Source: Myotis daubentonii (taxonomy: Eukaryota; Chordata; Mammalia; Chiroptera; Vespertilionidae). Taken from it: a stretch of 64,000 bases of DNA. The position numbers and the translations under genes are program-made. Location: contig NC_081842.1 of the NCBI RefSeq assembly GCF_963259705.1, positions 89,890,433-89,954,432 on the forward strand, read 5' to 3'. Positions 24,206 through 36,331 of this stretch are shown one piece after another. The notes under the pieces were generated by a model. The model saw only the letters and a program-made list of their open reading frames with translations, had not been told where the DNA came from and made no database searches. Position 1 is the first letter of the stretch; every line of letters begins with the position of its first letter.

Positions 24206-25730
24206 AATAATATTAACAGAGAAGTGACCCTGATTGATGCCTACTTGCTACCATAAATAGTAATTATTTGAGTTAGAAAATTACCAACTGGTTTAAAAAC
24301 AAATTATTCAGAAAGGTACCTTATTCAATAACCTATAGACACATTTGAGAAAAAGTTATCTTCTAGTGACAAACTGAATTTACAAAACATATCATACTTT
24401 ACCAATATTATTTAATTGGCAAGAATGACATTTAATAAAACTCACTATTATTCAGATTAAACCAATTTGGTGTGACATATAACCTAGAGGTTTGACTCTC
24501 AGAGAGGACTGAAATCAAACTTTTGTCCTTTTTGGAAAAATCTTGTTCTTTTCATGGATGGCCTTTCCATTTTGAGTCTCATCAACTTTTATTTGTGAAA
24601 GTGAAGTCTACCTTGAGCTTAGCTGATTGAGGAAACATGCCTTCATTCTATTTCAATACAACACAGGTCGGCTTTCACGAATTTTAAAGAACATAAACTC
24701 AGTTCATTAGCTGTAATATGGTATCTATCAAAACCCAGTTGAAGTGGATAACTAGTAGGAAATATTGGCTGAAAGAAATTTAAATATTGATTTATTAATC
24801 CACTGATATTAGAAATTTAAAAATTAAGTTCTGGAGCACTCTCTTCAGGCAAGGCTTGTGTGAATATAGACTTGGTGTGTGATAGAGAATGGCCCTGTTT
24901 GGAGTGCAAGCGGAGAGTACTGTTCCCAGCCACTGAAACCTTGATTCCCCTAGACCTAGAGACCAGTGTTTGGAAAACTTCACTCTGAATATGTTAATCT
25001 GGTTGGCTTTATTAAGGCATCCCACCAAATTATGTATACCAGGGCCACACTTCTGCAAATCCTCACCACCAAGCATCTCCGATTCATTGCCTGTATTACA
25101 TGGCGTGGGCTATTGGGTGGCTTTATAAAAGATACAACCTTTGAAACTCATCATTGCACTTATTGTGATTATGATTTTAAGATATTCATTATGATATGAT
25201 AACTCCTCTTTACTCACAGGAAAATTTATTTTAAGTGTCATAAGTAGGAATAATTGCACTCATGTGAAATCAGATTGGGACACTAAGACAAAAATAAAGG
25301 GTTTCTTATATTTATCGGTTGCTAATAAATACAAGGACAGATTTGTAGCTAAAATCTAGCAAATGTACAGCAACTTCTGCCATATTTTGTGTGCTATTAA
25401 TTGATTTTTTGTGCTCTGGTTGGGTTTTTAAGTTTGTTTCTTTATTTGGGGGGTTTATTATTTCACTGATTTTGCCATTAATCTGTTGCATTTTTTCAAC
25501 CAAAAATAAATAAATCTGCCTTTATAATTCGCATTTTTGAATGTTGCCTGAAATCATTTTGGGGAAAACAAGGCAGGATATAAGTTTATTAGAATAATTT
25601 TATAATGTGCTCTTTTTCCTCATTCATGGGAGACTTAAGTGTGTGTGTTTAGTATGGAGACTTCTGAAGTTCTCCTTTTCTCTTCTCAATATTTGTCTTC
25701 AACAAATTCACTTACTCCTAACCTGTTCTT

Positions 25731-25731
<1 letters not shown>
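24206..25731. other. AT-rich non-coding stretch
   Basis: Nothing recognised. 24800-25080 is somewhat richer in GC without a clear feature. Confidence 0.5.

Positions 25732-25780
<49 letters not shown>
25732..25780. repeat. (CA)n microsatellite
   Basis: About 24 pure CA units. Confidence 0.97.
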
Positions 25781-25782
<2 letters not shown>

Positions 25783-27195
25783 TAAATAAGGTACTAACAC
25801 ATTTTCAAATATTTGATGTAGTCATGAACAATTAATTGTAAACAGTCCTTTTTCCTCAAAAATAATTTAGGAGGAAATATTTGTCTTCTACTTTTAATTA
25901 AAATACCTCCTAGATTCCCAGTTTGGTGTAAAAATGCCAGAATCCAAACACTTTTAAAAGCTTAAAAACTAACCAGACAGAATAGTGAAGACAGCTACTA
26001 GTGCCTTTGCACTTCATTAACAGAAAATTAATGCAGAGCTTTTTAAAAAATGTTTTCAGAAAGCTAAGCAGCTACACCAAAGAGAGTTATTATGTGCATA
26101 CAGATATCAGATATGTAAATTGGGTTGAACTTTGTTTGCGTCTATCAACCTGTCTTCAGTAAGGTTGACCAGGGATTTGTACAAAAATGCTATAGTAATT
26201 AATGTATCTAAACTAATAACTTGTCTCCTGAGTATGGTCTTTTGGAAGTAACAGTCTTAACATTGGTGGGAACAAAATTTTAACTTTATTATTTCCAACC
26301 ATATTTCAGGCAATAAGGTAATTTCTATACCATCAACTGATATACTAAATTAAAAAGTATTGCTCAGGTGTCCTTAAAGAGTTAAAAAATTTTATTAGGA
26401 AATATTTTTCTCACAGCATGAAGCTCAGCACAACTATCCAGTTTAAAATAAATATTTCTCAAAGTTAAAAAATTATCTGCTTAATAGTCAGAGAGCCTAA
26501 CAGATCCCCAGGGATAATTAGACAGAATCACACTATGGAAACTGGGAGGCACATCAAGCAAATAATTTCTAATACATTTCAAGCAGTGTTTCTCCACTTT
26601 TGCCCTGTAATTATTTCTCACACAATACGATCCATCCCAGGGCAGAATTTCTGAATATAAACATAACTTTCAGTGGGAACCACTAATGAAGGAGCAATGC
26701 TTAGTGCTATCCAGCACAAGGACATGCATAAATCATTATCTCAAAATGCAAAAACAGAGTGAGCTACTTTATTATTCAAGAGTTACCATCCTCAGTACAT
26801 TAGTATCCCCAAACTAATGACATCAAGCAGACTTGTATTCTAGCTAAAACTTTCTAGCCCACGAAAGCAATATGAATACATTTATTATTTCCAAATTTCC
26901 TTGAGATATTTTTTAATTAGCTGTATAATTTTAGGCAACATATTAATAGCATTTCTGTCAAACAAAGCCAGCATTTTAATAAAACCAAATTTTTCCAAAA
27001 AGTGTTTATACATAGAATACTGGTACATTTTTATAAATTAAATAATATATTGCATATAATAAATGTGTTGGTCTCTAATTAACTTATTAATTCTGGCATA
27101 GATAATCTGTAAGCAGATTTGACAGAGTTTAGATCCCACATAATATTTATAAACCAACCAGATAATTATTGATAAAGAAGTAATATATATATTTT
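25781..27195. other. AT-rich non-coding stretch
   Basis: Nothing recognised. Confidence 0.5.
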
Positions 27196-27225
27196 ATATT
27201 TTTCTTTATTGATTAAGGTATTACA
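27196..27225 (-). repeat. short L1 3'-tail-like piece
   Basis: TTTTTCTTTATTGATTAAGG followed by TATTACATAT resembles the reverse-complement end of the bat L1 copies at 28290 and 54650. Only the last few dozen bases are present. Confidence 0.4.
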
Positions 27226-27261
27226 TATATGTGTATATATATACACATATATGTAATACCT
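27216..27261. repeat. perfect 46-bp palindrome
   Basis: Two 23-base arms beginning AGGTATTACATATATGTG pair without a mismatch around a central TATA. It can form a cruciform. The left arm coincides with the L1-tail-like sequence. Confidence 0.95.
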
Positions 27262-27270
27262 ATATATATA

Positions 27271-27585
27271 CTAGTAGACCATCATTCAATATCGCACGCA
27301 ATAGGCCGCCCACCACTTCCGTGGGAGCCGGCAGGAACCGCAGCGCACCACTGGGAGCTGTGCTGCTTCCACAGGAGCCCTGCGGCTTCCACAGGAGGTG
27401 GAGGCAAGGTGCCGGTGCCCATGGGAGCCAGGAGGGACCCATGCCAATTCTGCGGGAGGTGGGAGGGAGCTGGGCTGCTTCCGCGGGAGGTGGGCCCACT
27501 GTCTCCTCTCCAGGCCGGCCCCCCTGTCCCTCACCTGTGCGCACAACCTCCTCCTGTCCTGTTACGGTGCCCCAGCCTAATTTGC

Positions 27586-27588
<3 letters not shown>
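27271..27588 (-). mobile_element. GC-rich candidate Helitron relic
   Basis: Begins CTAG after an A and ends in CCTAATTTGCATAC, the reverse complement of the ATGCAAATTAGG block near Helitron 5' ends. The usual terminal hairpin is not recognisable, so the call is tentative. The interior is CpG-rich and holds five or six variants of GCTTCCRCRGGAG, so it may be captured promoter-like DNA. Open frames on both strands (27229-27683, 27260-27546) have no recognised product. Confidence 0.5.

Positions 27589-27662
<74 letters not shown>
27589..27662. repeat. (CT)n-(TA)n compound microsatellite
   Basis: About 22 CT units followed by about 15 TA units, in the place where the Helitron 5' tip would be expected. 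Confidence 0.97.
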
Positions 27663-27665
<3 letters not shown>

Positions 27666-27741
27666 ACTTGGAGCCAAGACTAAGCCCCCTCTTGCTTTCT
27701 AGGATTTCACTAAGGAGTCAGGGAATCATGTGTGTGTGTGT

Positions 27742-27775
<34 letters not shown>

Positions 27776-28282
27776 CTGTCTGTGAGATCACATTCTGGTA
27801 GGAGGGGGAGATTTCTGTCCTGACCCTTTATGTCCTTTAGGCTGATAATTTTGCCTTAGTTCCCACATATGCACCTACCCTGCTAATGCCACTTTATAGG
27901 GCTCTAGGGTTTGGCCGATGCCATCTAGGTAAATGTTACTCATCCTTCAGGACTCTATTTCTGTCTTCCATTTTTTTCTAAATTTCCCTCTATCTTCTAT
28001 TTAAAACAAAAGCATGTCTTACCTTCATGCTTTATATGATATTTTTGGCATTCTGAACTGGGAGGACTCATTCCAAAACTTGCTAATATAATTCAAAATT
28101 TTCTTTTCAATTATGTTCTCTCAACTGCAGTGATTTTAATGTACTTTAGCCCTCTCCCTCTAGAAACCTTGATAAGGTAAGATATAGGTTATATCAATTT
28201 GTCCCTACCAGTTTGACATGTCCAGAGCTACAATTGTTATATTTCCCAAAGAAGAAGTTGAGCTAAATATTGAGATTTTTTT
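27663..28282. other. non-coding stretch with (GT)n at 27729-27780
   Basis: An interrupted GT repeat of about 25 units, then AT-rich unique sequence. Confidence 0.6.
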
Positions 28283-28937
28283 AAAACTATCTTTTAAAAA
28301 AATTTTATTGTTTAAAGTATTACATATAGTATTACATATGTCTCCTTCTTTCCCCTTTGGCCACCCCCAATCCCCAGCTCATGCCCTCACCCCCCCCCCC
28401 CCAGTGACTGTATCCATTGATTGTGTTTATATGCATGCATACAAGTTCTTTGGTTAATCTCTTACCTCCACCCCCCACCCCTGCCTTCCCTCTAATGATT
28501 GACGAACTATTCGATGCTTCTATGTCTCTGGATCTATTTTTATTCATTAGTTTATGTTATTCATTATATTCCACAAATGAGTGAGATCATGTGATATTTA
28601 TCTTTCTCTGACTGGCTTATTTTGCTTAGCATAATGCTCTCCAGGTCCATCCATGCTGTTGCAAATGGTAAGAATTCCTTCTTTTTTACAGCAGCATGGT
28701 ATTCCATTGGATAGATGTACCAGTTTTCTAATCCACTCATCTGCTGATGGGCACTTAGGTTGTTTCCAAATCTTGGCCATTGTAAATTGTGCTACTATGA
28801 ACATAGGGGTACATATGTCCTTTCTGATTGGTGTTTTTGATTTTTTGGGATATGTTCCTAGAAGTGGGATTACTGGGTCAAATAGGAGTTCCATTTTCAA
28901 TTTTTTGAGGAAACTCTATACTGTTTTCCATAGTGGC
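28283..28937 (-). mobile_element. 5'-truncated L1, 3' UTR and ORF2 end
   Basis: The reverse complement gives the L1 3' UTR (C-rich CCACCCCCAATCCCC side at 28360-28490) after a poly(A) tail at 28283-28315, preceded by the last part of ORF2. The fragment 28598-28900 reads [20 protein letters not shown] then ADEWIRKL, the known ORF2 C-terminal region. Stops and missing residues show it is dead. It retains about 650 bp of a 7 kb element. Confidence 0.9.
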
Positions 28938-29077
28938 TAATTTTATTTCATTCTTGGGCCCAGCTATTCTAACCAGAAAGGAAAATAATACTCAAGACTA
29001 TTTAATTGCAGCCTTTGTTTGAATTATTGTTATCTAGCCCAGTTTTTGTTGGTAGATATACAACCACAAGCTCTCTT

Positions 29078-29281
29078 TTTTTTTTTTTAAATATATTTTA
29101 TTGATTTTTTAAGAGAGGAAGAGAGAGAGATAGAGAGTTAGAAACATCGATCAGCTGCCTCCTGCACATCTCCTACTGGGGATATGCCCGCAACCCAGGT
29201 ACATGCCCTTGACCGGAATCGAACCTGGGACCTTCCAGTCCGCAGGCCGATGCTCTATCCACTGAGCCAAACCGGTTTCGG
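29078..29281 (-). repeat. Ves SINE with 14-bp target duplication
   Basis: Flanked by perfect CCACAAGCTCTCTT copies (29064-29077 and 29282-29295). The head reads GGCTCAGTGGATAGAGCATC on the minus strand. It lacks one of the two ATCGATG blocks present in the 12759 copy. Very young by the intact duplications. Confidence 0.95.
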
Positions 29282-29824
29282 CCACAAGCTCTCTTGTGAG
29301 TAGTTTTTGGAAGGGAAACAAGGCAACAGGAGCAAAATAAAAAAGATGAGGCTTTCTGTAAAGTTCCTCCCTCAGGAATAGGTCCACTCTGTAGTATAAT
29401 TTGAAGTCAGGACTTGTGATAGCTCCAGCATTGTTCTTTTTTCTCAGGGTTGCTTTTGTTAATCATGGTCTTTTGTGGTTCCATACAAATCTCTTGATAT
29501 ATTGTTCTATTTCTTTAAAAAATGCCATTGAGCTTTTGATGTAGATTGCAGTAAATCTGTATATTGCTTTGGGTAAGATGGCCATTTTAACTATGATGAG
29601 TCCTCCAATCCATGGACACAAAATGTCTTTCCATTTCTTTGTGTCTTTTAAATCTTTTTAAATAATGCTTTGTAGTTTTAGGTGTATAGGGTCTTTATAT
29701 CCTTTGTTAAGTTTATTCTTATGTATTTTATTCTTTTTGATGTAATTGCAAAATAATTTTTTTCATTTTTTTTCTAAAATTTCATTGTTAGTATATAAGA
29801 ATGCAATAGAGTTTTATACACTGA

Positions 29825-30307
29825 CTAGATGCCTGGTGCACAAAATTTGTGCACTGAGGGGTGTCCCTCAGCCCAGCCTGCACCTCTCCAATCTGGGACA
29901 TCCCTCTCACAATCTGGGACTGCTGGCTCCTAATCACTTGCCTGCCTGCCTGCCTGATTGCCCCTAACCGCCTCTGCCTGCCAGCCTGATCACCCCTTAA
30001 CCACTCCTCTGCCAACCTGATTGACGCCTAACTGTTCCTCTGCTGGCCTGGTTGGCCCCAACTGCCCTCCCCTGCCAACCTGGTCGCCCCCAACTGCCCT
30101 CCCCTGCAGGACTGGTCCGCCCCAACTGCCCTTCCCTGCTGGCCTGGTTGCCCACAATTGCCCTCCCCTGCCAGCCATCTTGTGGCTGTGGTTGTCGCCA
30201 TCTTTGAGGGTGGGGCAGTCAGTTAGCATATTCCTTCCTTATTGGCTGTGGGCGCCACCATCTTTGCCATGGCACGAGGGTCAATTAGCATATTCCCTCT
30301 TTATCGA
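29825..30307 (-). mobile_element. HeliBat-type Helitron inside L1
   Basis: CTAG at 29825 (T on the complementary side), a near-perfect hairpin GTGCACAAAATTTGTGCAC, C-rich units, CCATCTTGTGG and CCATCTTTG motifs, and a TCGATAAAGAGG 5' end at 30307 preceded on the minus strand by A. L1 sequence resumes on both sides, so it inserted after the L1. Confidence 0.92.
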
Positions 30308-30360
30308 TAGTATTTTTGTATCTGCAACTTTACTGTCTTTGTTTAATGTTTCTAATAGTT

Positions 30361-30385
30361 TTGTGTGTGTGTGTGAGAGAGAGTT
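30361..30385. repeat. short GT/GA tract
   Basis: TGTGTGTGTGTGTG followed by AGAGAGAG inside the L1 fragment. Confidence 0.7.
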
Positions 30386-31174
30386 TTAAGAGATTTCTAT
30401 ACAAAAAATTAAATTGTGTTATCTGCAAAAAGGGACAATTTTACTTTTTTATTCCCAATTTCTATGCCTTTTATTTATTTCTCTTGACTGATTTCTCTGG
30501 CTAGGACTTCCAGCACTATTCTAAATAAGAGTAGTGAAAGTGGACATCCTTATCTTGTTCCTGATCTTAGAGGGAAATATTTCAGTTTTCACCATTGAAT
30601 ATGACACTGAGGGTTTGTCATTTATGGCCTTTATTATGTCGAGGTATTTTTCATTAAAATAGCATGGCATTAGCAGAAAAATAGGTACACAGATCAATAG
30701 AAAAGAATTGAGAGTCCCAAAATAAACCCACATGTATATGGGCAAATAAATTTTGACAAAGGAACCTAAAACATACAATTGCAAAAAGAAAGCCTTTTCA
30801 ATAAATGGTGCTGGGAAATATGGAAAGTGGCATGCAGGGGAATGAAACTAGTCTACTGTATATACTATATACAAAAATTAATTCAAAGTGGAACAAAGAC
30901 CTAAATATAAGACCTGAAACAATAAATTACATTGAAAAAAAAAACACATAGGTACTAAACTTATGGACCTTGGTCTTAGAGAGGATTTTGTGAATTTGAC
31001 ACTAAAGGCAAGGGAGGAAAAGGCAAATAAATTAATGGGACTATATCAAACTAAAAAGTTTCTGCACAGCAAAAGAAATCACCAACCAATCAAAAAAGCA
31101 ACCAACCAAATGGGAGAAGTTATTTGAAAACAACAGCTGTAACAAGAGTTAATATAAAGAATATATAAAGACCA

Positions 31175-31319
31175 GCCCTGACCAGTTGGCTCAGTTGGTG
31201 GGAGCAACCTCCAATACACCAAAAGTTTGCAGGCTCTATTCCCAGACAGGGCACATTCCTAGGTTAAAGGTTCATTCCCTGTTGAGGGTTGGTATGGGAG
31301 GCAGCCAATCAATGTTTCT

Positions 31320-31372
<53 letters not shown>

Positions 31373-31413
31373 AAATAAAAACGTATCCTTGGATGAGGAT
31401 TACAAAAATAAAG
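31175..31413 (+). repeat. Ves-type SINE with (CT)n body
   Basis: GCCCTGACCAGTTGGCTCAG head, CT-dinucleotide run 31323-31369, AATAAATAAAAACGTATCCT and the GGATGAGGATTACAAAAATA subtype end. Confidence 0.92.
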
Positions 31414-31533
31414 TAGGTTACATAAAACCAAATATGGAAGCAGAGAATTCAGTATATATACTTATACTTGAAACCTGTATAATTTTGTTAACCAGTATGA
31501 CCCCAATACATTCAATGAAAGAAAAGAAGGAAA

Positions 31534-31540
<7 letters not shown>

Positions 31541-31587
<47 letters not shown>
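31541..31587. repeat. (TA)n microsatellite
   Basis: About 23 TA units between a segment of unknown origin and the resumed L1 ORF2. Confidence 0.95.
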
Positions 31588-31588
<1 letters not shown>

Positions 31589-32106
31589 TAAACAAATAAT
31601 CCAATTAAAAAATAGGCAGAGGACCTGAACAGACACCTCTCCCAAGAAGGCATACAAAAGAACAATAGATATGTGAAAGGAAGTGCAACTTAGCTAACTA
31701 TTAAGGAAATGCAAATCAAAACTACAATGAGATGCCAACTCACATCTGTTAGAATAGCTATTATTAACAAGTAATAACATATGTTAGAGAGTTTGTGGAG
31801 TAAAAGGAACCGGAACCCTCATTCACTGCTTGTGGGAATTTAAACTGGTAAAGCCACTATGGAAAATAGTATGGAGGCTCCTTATAAAGTTAAAAATAGA
31901 GTTACCATATGACCCAGCAACCCCCACTTCTGCTAAAAAATTGAGAACATTTATTTGCAAAAATACATATATATCCCTATGTTTATTGCAGCATTGTTCA
32001 TGGTGGGCAAGATATGGAAACAACCAAAGTTTTCTTCAATAGACAATTGGCTGAAGAGGATATGGTACACATATACAATGGAATACTACTCAGCCATAAG
32101 AATTCT

Positions 32107-33430
32107 GAGTATAAAAGCAATTGTATTCTTTATACATCAACAACGAATGTTGGAAAATAGAATATTATGAATAGAGCAGAGGGAAATAGAGCATCTTTTC
32201 AGTAAATATAATTAGGCCAACTCTCTACTTAAATTGCAGAAAAAGAGAGTGAAACTAGCGCTCATTTAAAAGTAAACATAAATTCCTGGTGGACTATAGA
32301 TCTAAATGTGCAAGGTACAACAATATTTATATTTACTATATTTATATAATATTTAAAAAACTCAATTGCATTAGGTTAAAAAATATTCCTTAAGCAGAAC
32401 ACAAACAGTTTAAACTGTAAAGATAAAAGATATTACTTGTACTATATTAGAGTTGTGAACTTTTGTTTCTCAAAAGATTCCATTAATATAATGAATTCTC
32501 ACAGAATAGAATTTTTGGCATTGAAATGAACAACAGAGATAGCCCATCCAGATATATAAATATTCTAATCTATAATAATAAAAGCATAATATGTTAATTA
32601 GACCGGACCTCCTTCTGGACATCCTTCCAGATGACCTTCCAGATGAAGCCAGAGCTGCAGCTGTGGGATCGAGGCAGCCACCGTGGCTGTGAGGGAGGGA
32701 TCCAGACAGCTACTGCTGCTGTGAGGGAGAGATTGAGGCAGTCACAGCAGCTGCGAAGTCCTACTCTTGCATCGGGCCTCTAGTATATCAATAAAGAATA
32801 GACAACCCAGTAGAAAAATGGTGAATAAACTTCTCTAGAGAAGATATCCAAAGGGCAAATAAACATGAAAACTTATTTAGTCTTATAAATTATAAGTAAA
32901 ATACAATTTAAGTCTCAAGAAAATATTACTACATACATATCAAGTTGTCTAAAAATTAAAAATGTTGGTAAGTATATATGTGTCAGGGCCTCTCATGCAC
33001 TACAGGAGGAATCAGAACAGACACTTCACTAAGCAATTTGGAATTATCTACTTAAGGTAAAAGTATGCTTGTGCTATGACCCAGAAATTCCACTCCTATC
33101 ACTTTATCAGACAGAAATGTGTGCCCAGGTGTACCAGAAGCTCTGTACAAGAATCCATAGCAGCTGTATTTATAGAAGCCAAGTTGGAAATCATCTGAAT
33201 GGTCACCAATGGCAGAATGGATGCATGAGGCGTGATACATTTATTCAAATGAATACTATGCAATAATAAAAGCATATTAACTAGAGCCTAAAGGTTATGA
33301 AAAGTTTCTAAAATTAGATTGTGATGATGGTTGTACATCTGTATAGATATACTAAAATTCATTGAGCTGTATACTAAAATCATATGAATATTATGATATT
33401 TAAAATATAACTGAATGAAACTCTTAAAAA
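32107..33430 (+). mobile_element. older L1M-type LINE fragment
   Basis: Plus-strand relics in ORF2 order: FFIHQQ-like (32125), a GGL-DLNVQG-like stretch (32290), a QPSRKMVNKL-like stretch (32800), CYDPEIPLLSLY (33070) and MNTMQ at the end. More diverged than the bat L1 copies. Split by the Helitron at 32569. Confidence 0.65.
32569..32783 (+). mobile_element. 215-bp minimal Helitron
   Basis: Starts TCTATAATAATAAAAGC after A and ends GCATCGGGCCTCTAG before T, inside old L1. The interior is two or three degenerate GAGGCAGCCACNGNGGCTGTG units. The 3' hairpin is lost or reduced. The close match to the ends of longer copies makes it a good example of the smallest structure that was still mobilised. 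Confidence 0.88.
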
Positions 33431-36326
33431 TCATTATTCAGAAAAACGTGAGTGATTTGGTACTTGATCTAGAAATGACTAAAATTTTAAACTTTATTTA
33501 ATGTTGATTTTATTGAAGCTATTTTGCAATGTATTCAACTTAAAAATCAAATTTTTAGTCATTATACAAATATTTTAGATTGTATATATTCTAAATTGTA
33601 ATGATTTTAGTGCCTCTTTTTTCTTTTCTATTGTCCTGGCTTGGACAGTAAATTGTGTGGTACTATAATCATAGATCTTTATTTCTACAACTTTAAAGAA
33701 AAGGTAACCTCCTGCAATTAATGTTTTAATGTTTCCTCCCTTTTTAATGTTTCCTCTAAAAATGTGAAATAATGTATTATTTGATATTAGTATGAAACAT
33801 CACTATTTTAAAAATTGTTTTCAAATATTGGATATATTTTGCAAACAATATTGAAATGTCAATAAAATTATATTAACTTGGTATTTGTAAGATAAATGAA
33901 ACTCAGAATTAAAAATTCAAAACAGTGAGCTGTGGTTGCATTCTGCTGCCTCACCCACAACATCACCAGGAATTTGCATCTAATATAATGAATCTTACCT
34001 TGGTATTAAGAGAGTATAAGTATGAGATACTTCTTTTAGAAAGATAACATTATTGAAAACATTTTCCATAGCAGCAGCCTTATCTGATTTACAGATTTTT
34101 ATTTATTTATTTGTGACTTGTTTCTCTAACCCCTGATCATGTCACACAAAAATTCTATTACCTACACCAAACAAACTGAAGAGTTGTGGCTTGCTTGTCG
34201 TTATTTTTGTTTTGTTTTTTTCTCTGCCTCAATTCAGATTGGAGATTAGCCTCTCATACTTCATGTTTACAGGACTTTATTGTTTTTAAATTTTATTAGT
34301 TTGGCGTTATATTTCTTCTTCCTATCTTGCATTCTCCCCCCATTAAAAGTAATACTGTTTGATCCAAAATGTCATGAGTTGAAATATAGTACTTTACCTT
34401 GGGCGTTAGGTGCGTGCATACCCCAGACTATAAATTGTCATGTCTGCATGATTGACTTCCAAACTAAACTCATTGAGCTTTGTTCTTTTATCATTTCTCA
34501 ACCTCTTATTGAAATTGTAATCTATTCACTCTTGCCTAAAATAACATTAGATCTTGTTGATTCTCCCATAGTCTTCCAAAAATATCAATTAAAATTATTT
34601 CCAAATGAATAGTCATTATTTTTTGAAAAGCCTTATGTATTCTGTTATTTCCATGTTTGAATTTAATTGTCAAAAGGTAAATAAGTGCAGCAATTCCTAA
34701 TCCACTCTGCTTTGAGTAAGGTGCATTGATGTCAATTTTTTAGAAACATGAACATAATAATATGAAGGGTTTTCATTTTAGTCTACATAGAATAGTCTAG
34801 TTTCTTCACCAGTGCTACAAGAATAAAACAAAGACGCTTCAAAAATCATTTATTATTTCACTTTAAGGTTATCATAGTCTTCTTTTTTTCAACTGTTTAT
34901 ACTCCCTCTTCTCCCATTAGTTAAACAATACATCATTTGCTAATATAAGAGAAACAAACAATTGAAATAAACTGTCTTCCACATATTCTTGTTTTTAGAA
35001 TTTTACAAAATGTGAGCAAAGCATCATTAACTTATCAATTATGAAAGTGAAAATTTGCTTCATTATTACATGGGGAAACCAAAATTTCTTCAGATTAATA
35101 TTTCCATCCCCTCTTTAAATTATTACCAAGAATGTGAAACATAAACTAATCTGTGACTCAAAAGCATGTGCCACTTAAAAGATTGTATAAAAGGGATTCT
35201 CTTTTCTGTATAAATATTAATTTATTTACTTTTTGTTTCTAATGAGTTTGACCTTGATATAAATATGAACTCCCAAATCTATTTTCTTCTTGATTCTGCA
35301 TTCTGGCAGAACTTATTCAAGCATAAGTCTTCATAAAGAAATTCTCTGCTTGGGTCATCTCTGTGGAAATAGAAACTAAAATAAGATAGTTTACCAATTT
35401 AAAGTACTCTGTAACTTCTGCAATGTGTGCAGTATTTAGAGAGATGGGGACAGTTAAGAGAAGCCTTTGGTTTCAAGTGGTCTTCAGGGAGAATAAATAG
35501 CTATGATATACTTTGGCCTTGAGTTTTATTCTGTAAGTTTTATGATAATTTGCTGTCGACCAAGTTGCCACACGTGACAGTTAATCAACTAGAAAAAAAA
35601 GGCGCCAGGGTAGACAGTTCCCGTCAGAATGAATTCCTCTGTGCAGTGACCTACTGGCCCCAGAGTACATACTTTGAAGCTATCCTTATTATCATTTCAT
35701 CTTTTATTTAATATTTCAACTCTATGGTTCCTGCCATGCCTTTGTTTTTCTACACATTTTAATAAAAATTCATGCAACATCACATTTTAAAAATCATCTC
35801 TGTGATAAAGAAAATATGATGACTTCTCTGAACTCTGGACAAAGAGGGCATTTTAAACAGAAATCTAAAAGGAAAAAATATTGAATGATGAATAAGGAAA
35901 ACTGATTTTTGACAAAAGGTTATTTCATTATTATATGAAAAGTTTTCTTGTAACAAAAGATTGAAAATCCAATAGAAATATAGTAACATATATAAACACG
36001 TAAATTGGCCCCAAAGAAATATAAATGGCAAATAAATTTTAAAAAATGATCTCACTAATGAGTAATGAGTAAAATACAAAGTAAAATATTTTAAGATAAC
36101 TACTTGGCTTCTCAAAAGGACAGCAATGCATACTAGAATACAATTAGAAATCTAGAATGAGGAAGGGAGAGAGAGAGAAACAGAAAGACAGAGGGACATA
36201 TCCTGGATTGAAGAGCTATAGAGAAAGAAGAATCTACTAGACTAAAAATTCATTAGGAAGTATTCACCATCAAGAAAGTGATGTCTACAGTGATGTCTAC
36301 AGGCATTTAGCTTTATCACAACCTTG
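33431..36326. other. AT-rich non-coding stretch
   Basis: 2.9 kb of AT-rich DNA with short ORFs only. A 12-base tandem duplication (GTGATGTCTACA) lies at about 36278-36302. Nothing else recognised. Confidence 0.5.
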
Positions 36327-36331
36327 CTTTT
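36327..36331 (+). repeat. 5-bp target-site duplication, left copy
   Basis: CTTTT, matched by CTTTT at 37028-37032 right of the LTR. Confidence 0.75.

Larger units (their letters stand above)
29390..30660 (-). mobile_element. inverted 5' part of a twin-primed L1
   Basis: The minus strand encodes ORF2 reverse transcriptase relics, from YLDIIKAINDKPS near 30640 through a FAD-like catalytic site near 30425 to a DFKLYY-like stretch near 29405. The element is split by the Helitron at 29825-30307. The same ORF2 then continues on the plus strand from about 30660, so this is the inverted half of one insertion. Many stops. Confidence 0.8.
30660..32105 (+). mobile_element. direct 3' part of the twin-primed L1
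   Basis: Plus-strand ORF2 from a WH-QKNRYTDQ-like stretch (about 30668) through FDKG, KKNP and WAEDLNRHFS-like stretches to MEYYSAI at about 32090. A Ves SINE (31175) and an unplaced segment with a TA tract (31414-31587) interrupt it. It stops at about 32105 before the 3' UTR and poly(A). All frames are broken. Confidence 0.8.

Noticed and set aside
27229..27683. ORFs of 145 and 150 codons
   Set aside because: They begin in a TA palindrome and end in CT/TA microsatellites; repeat-derived, not a protein.
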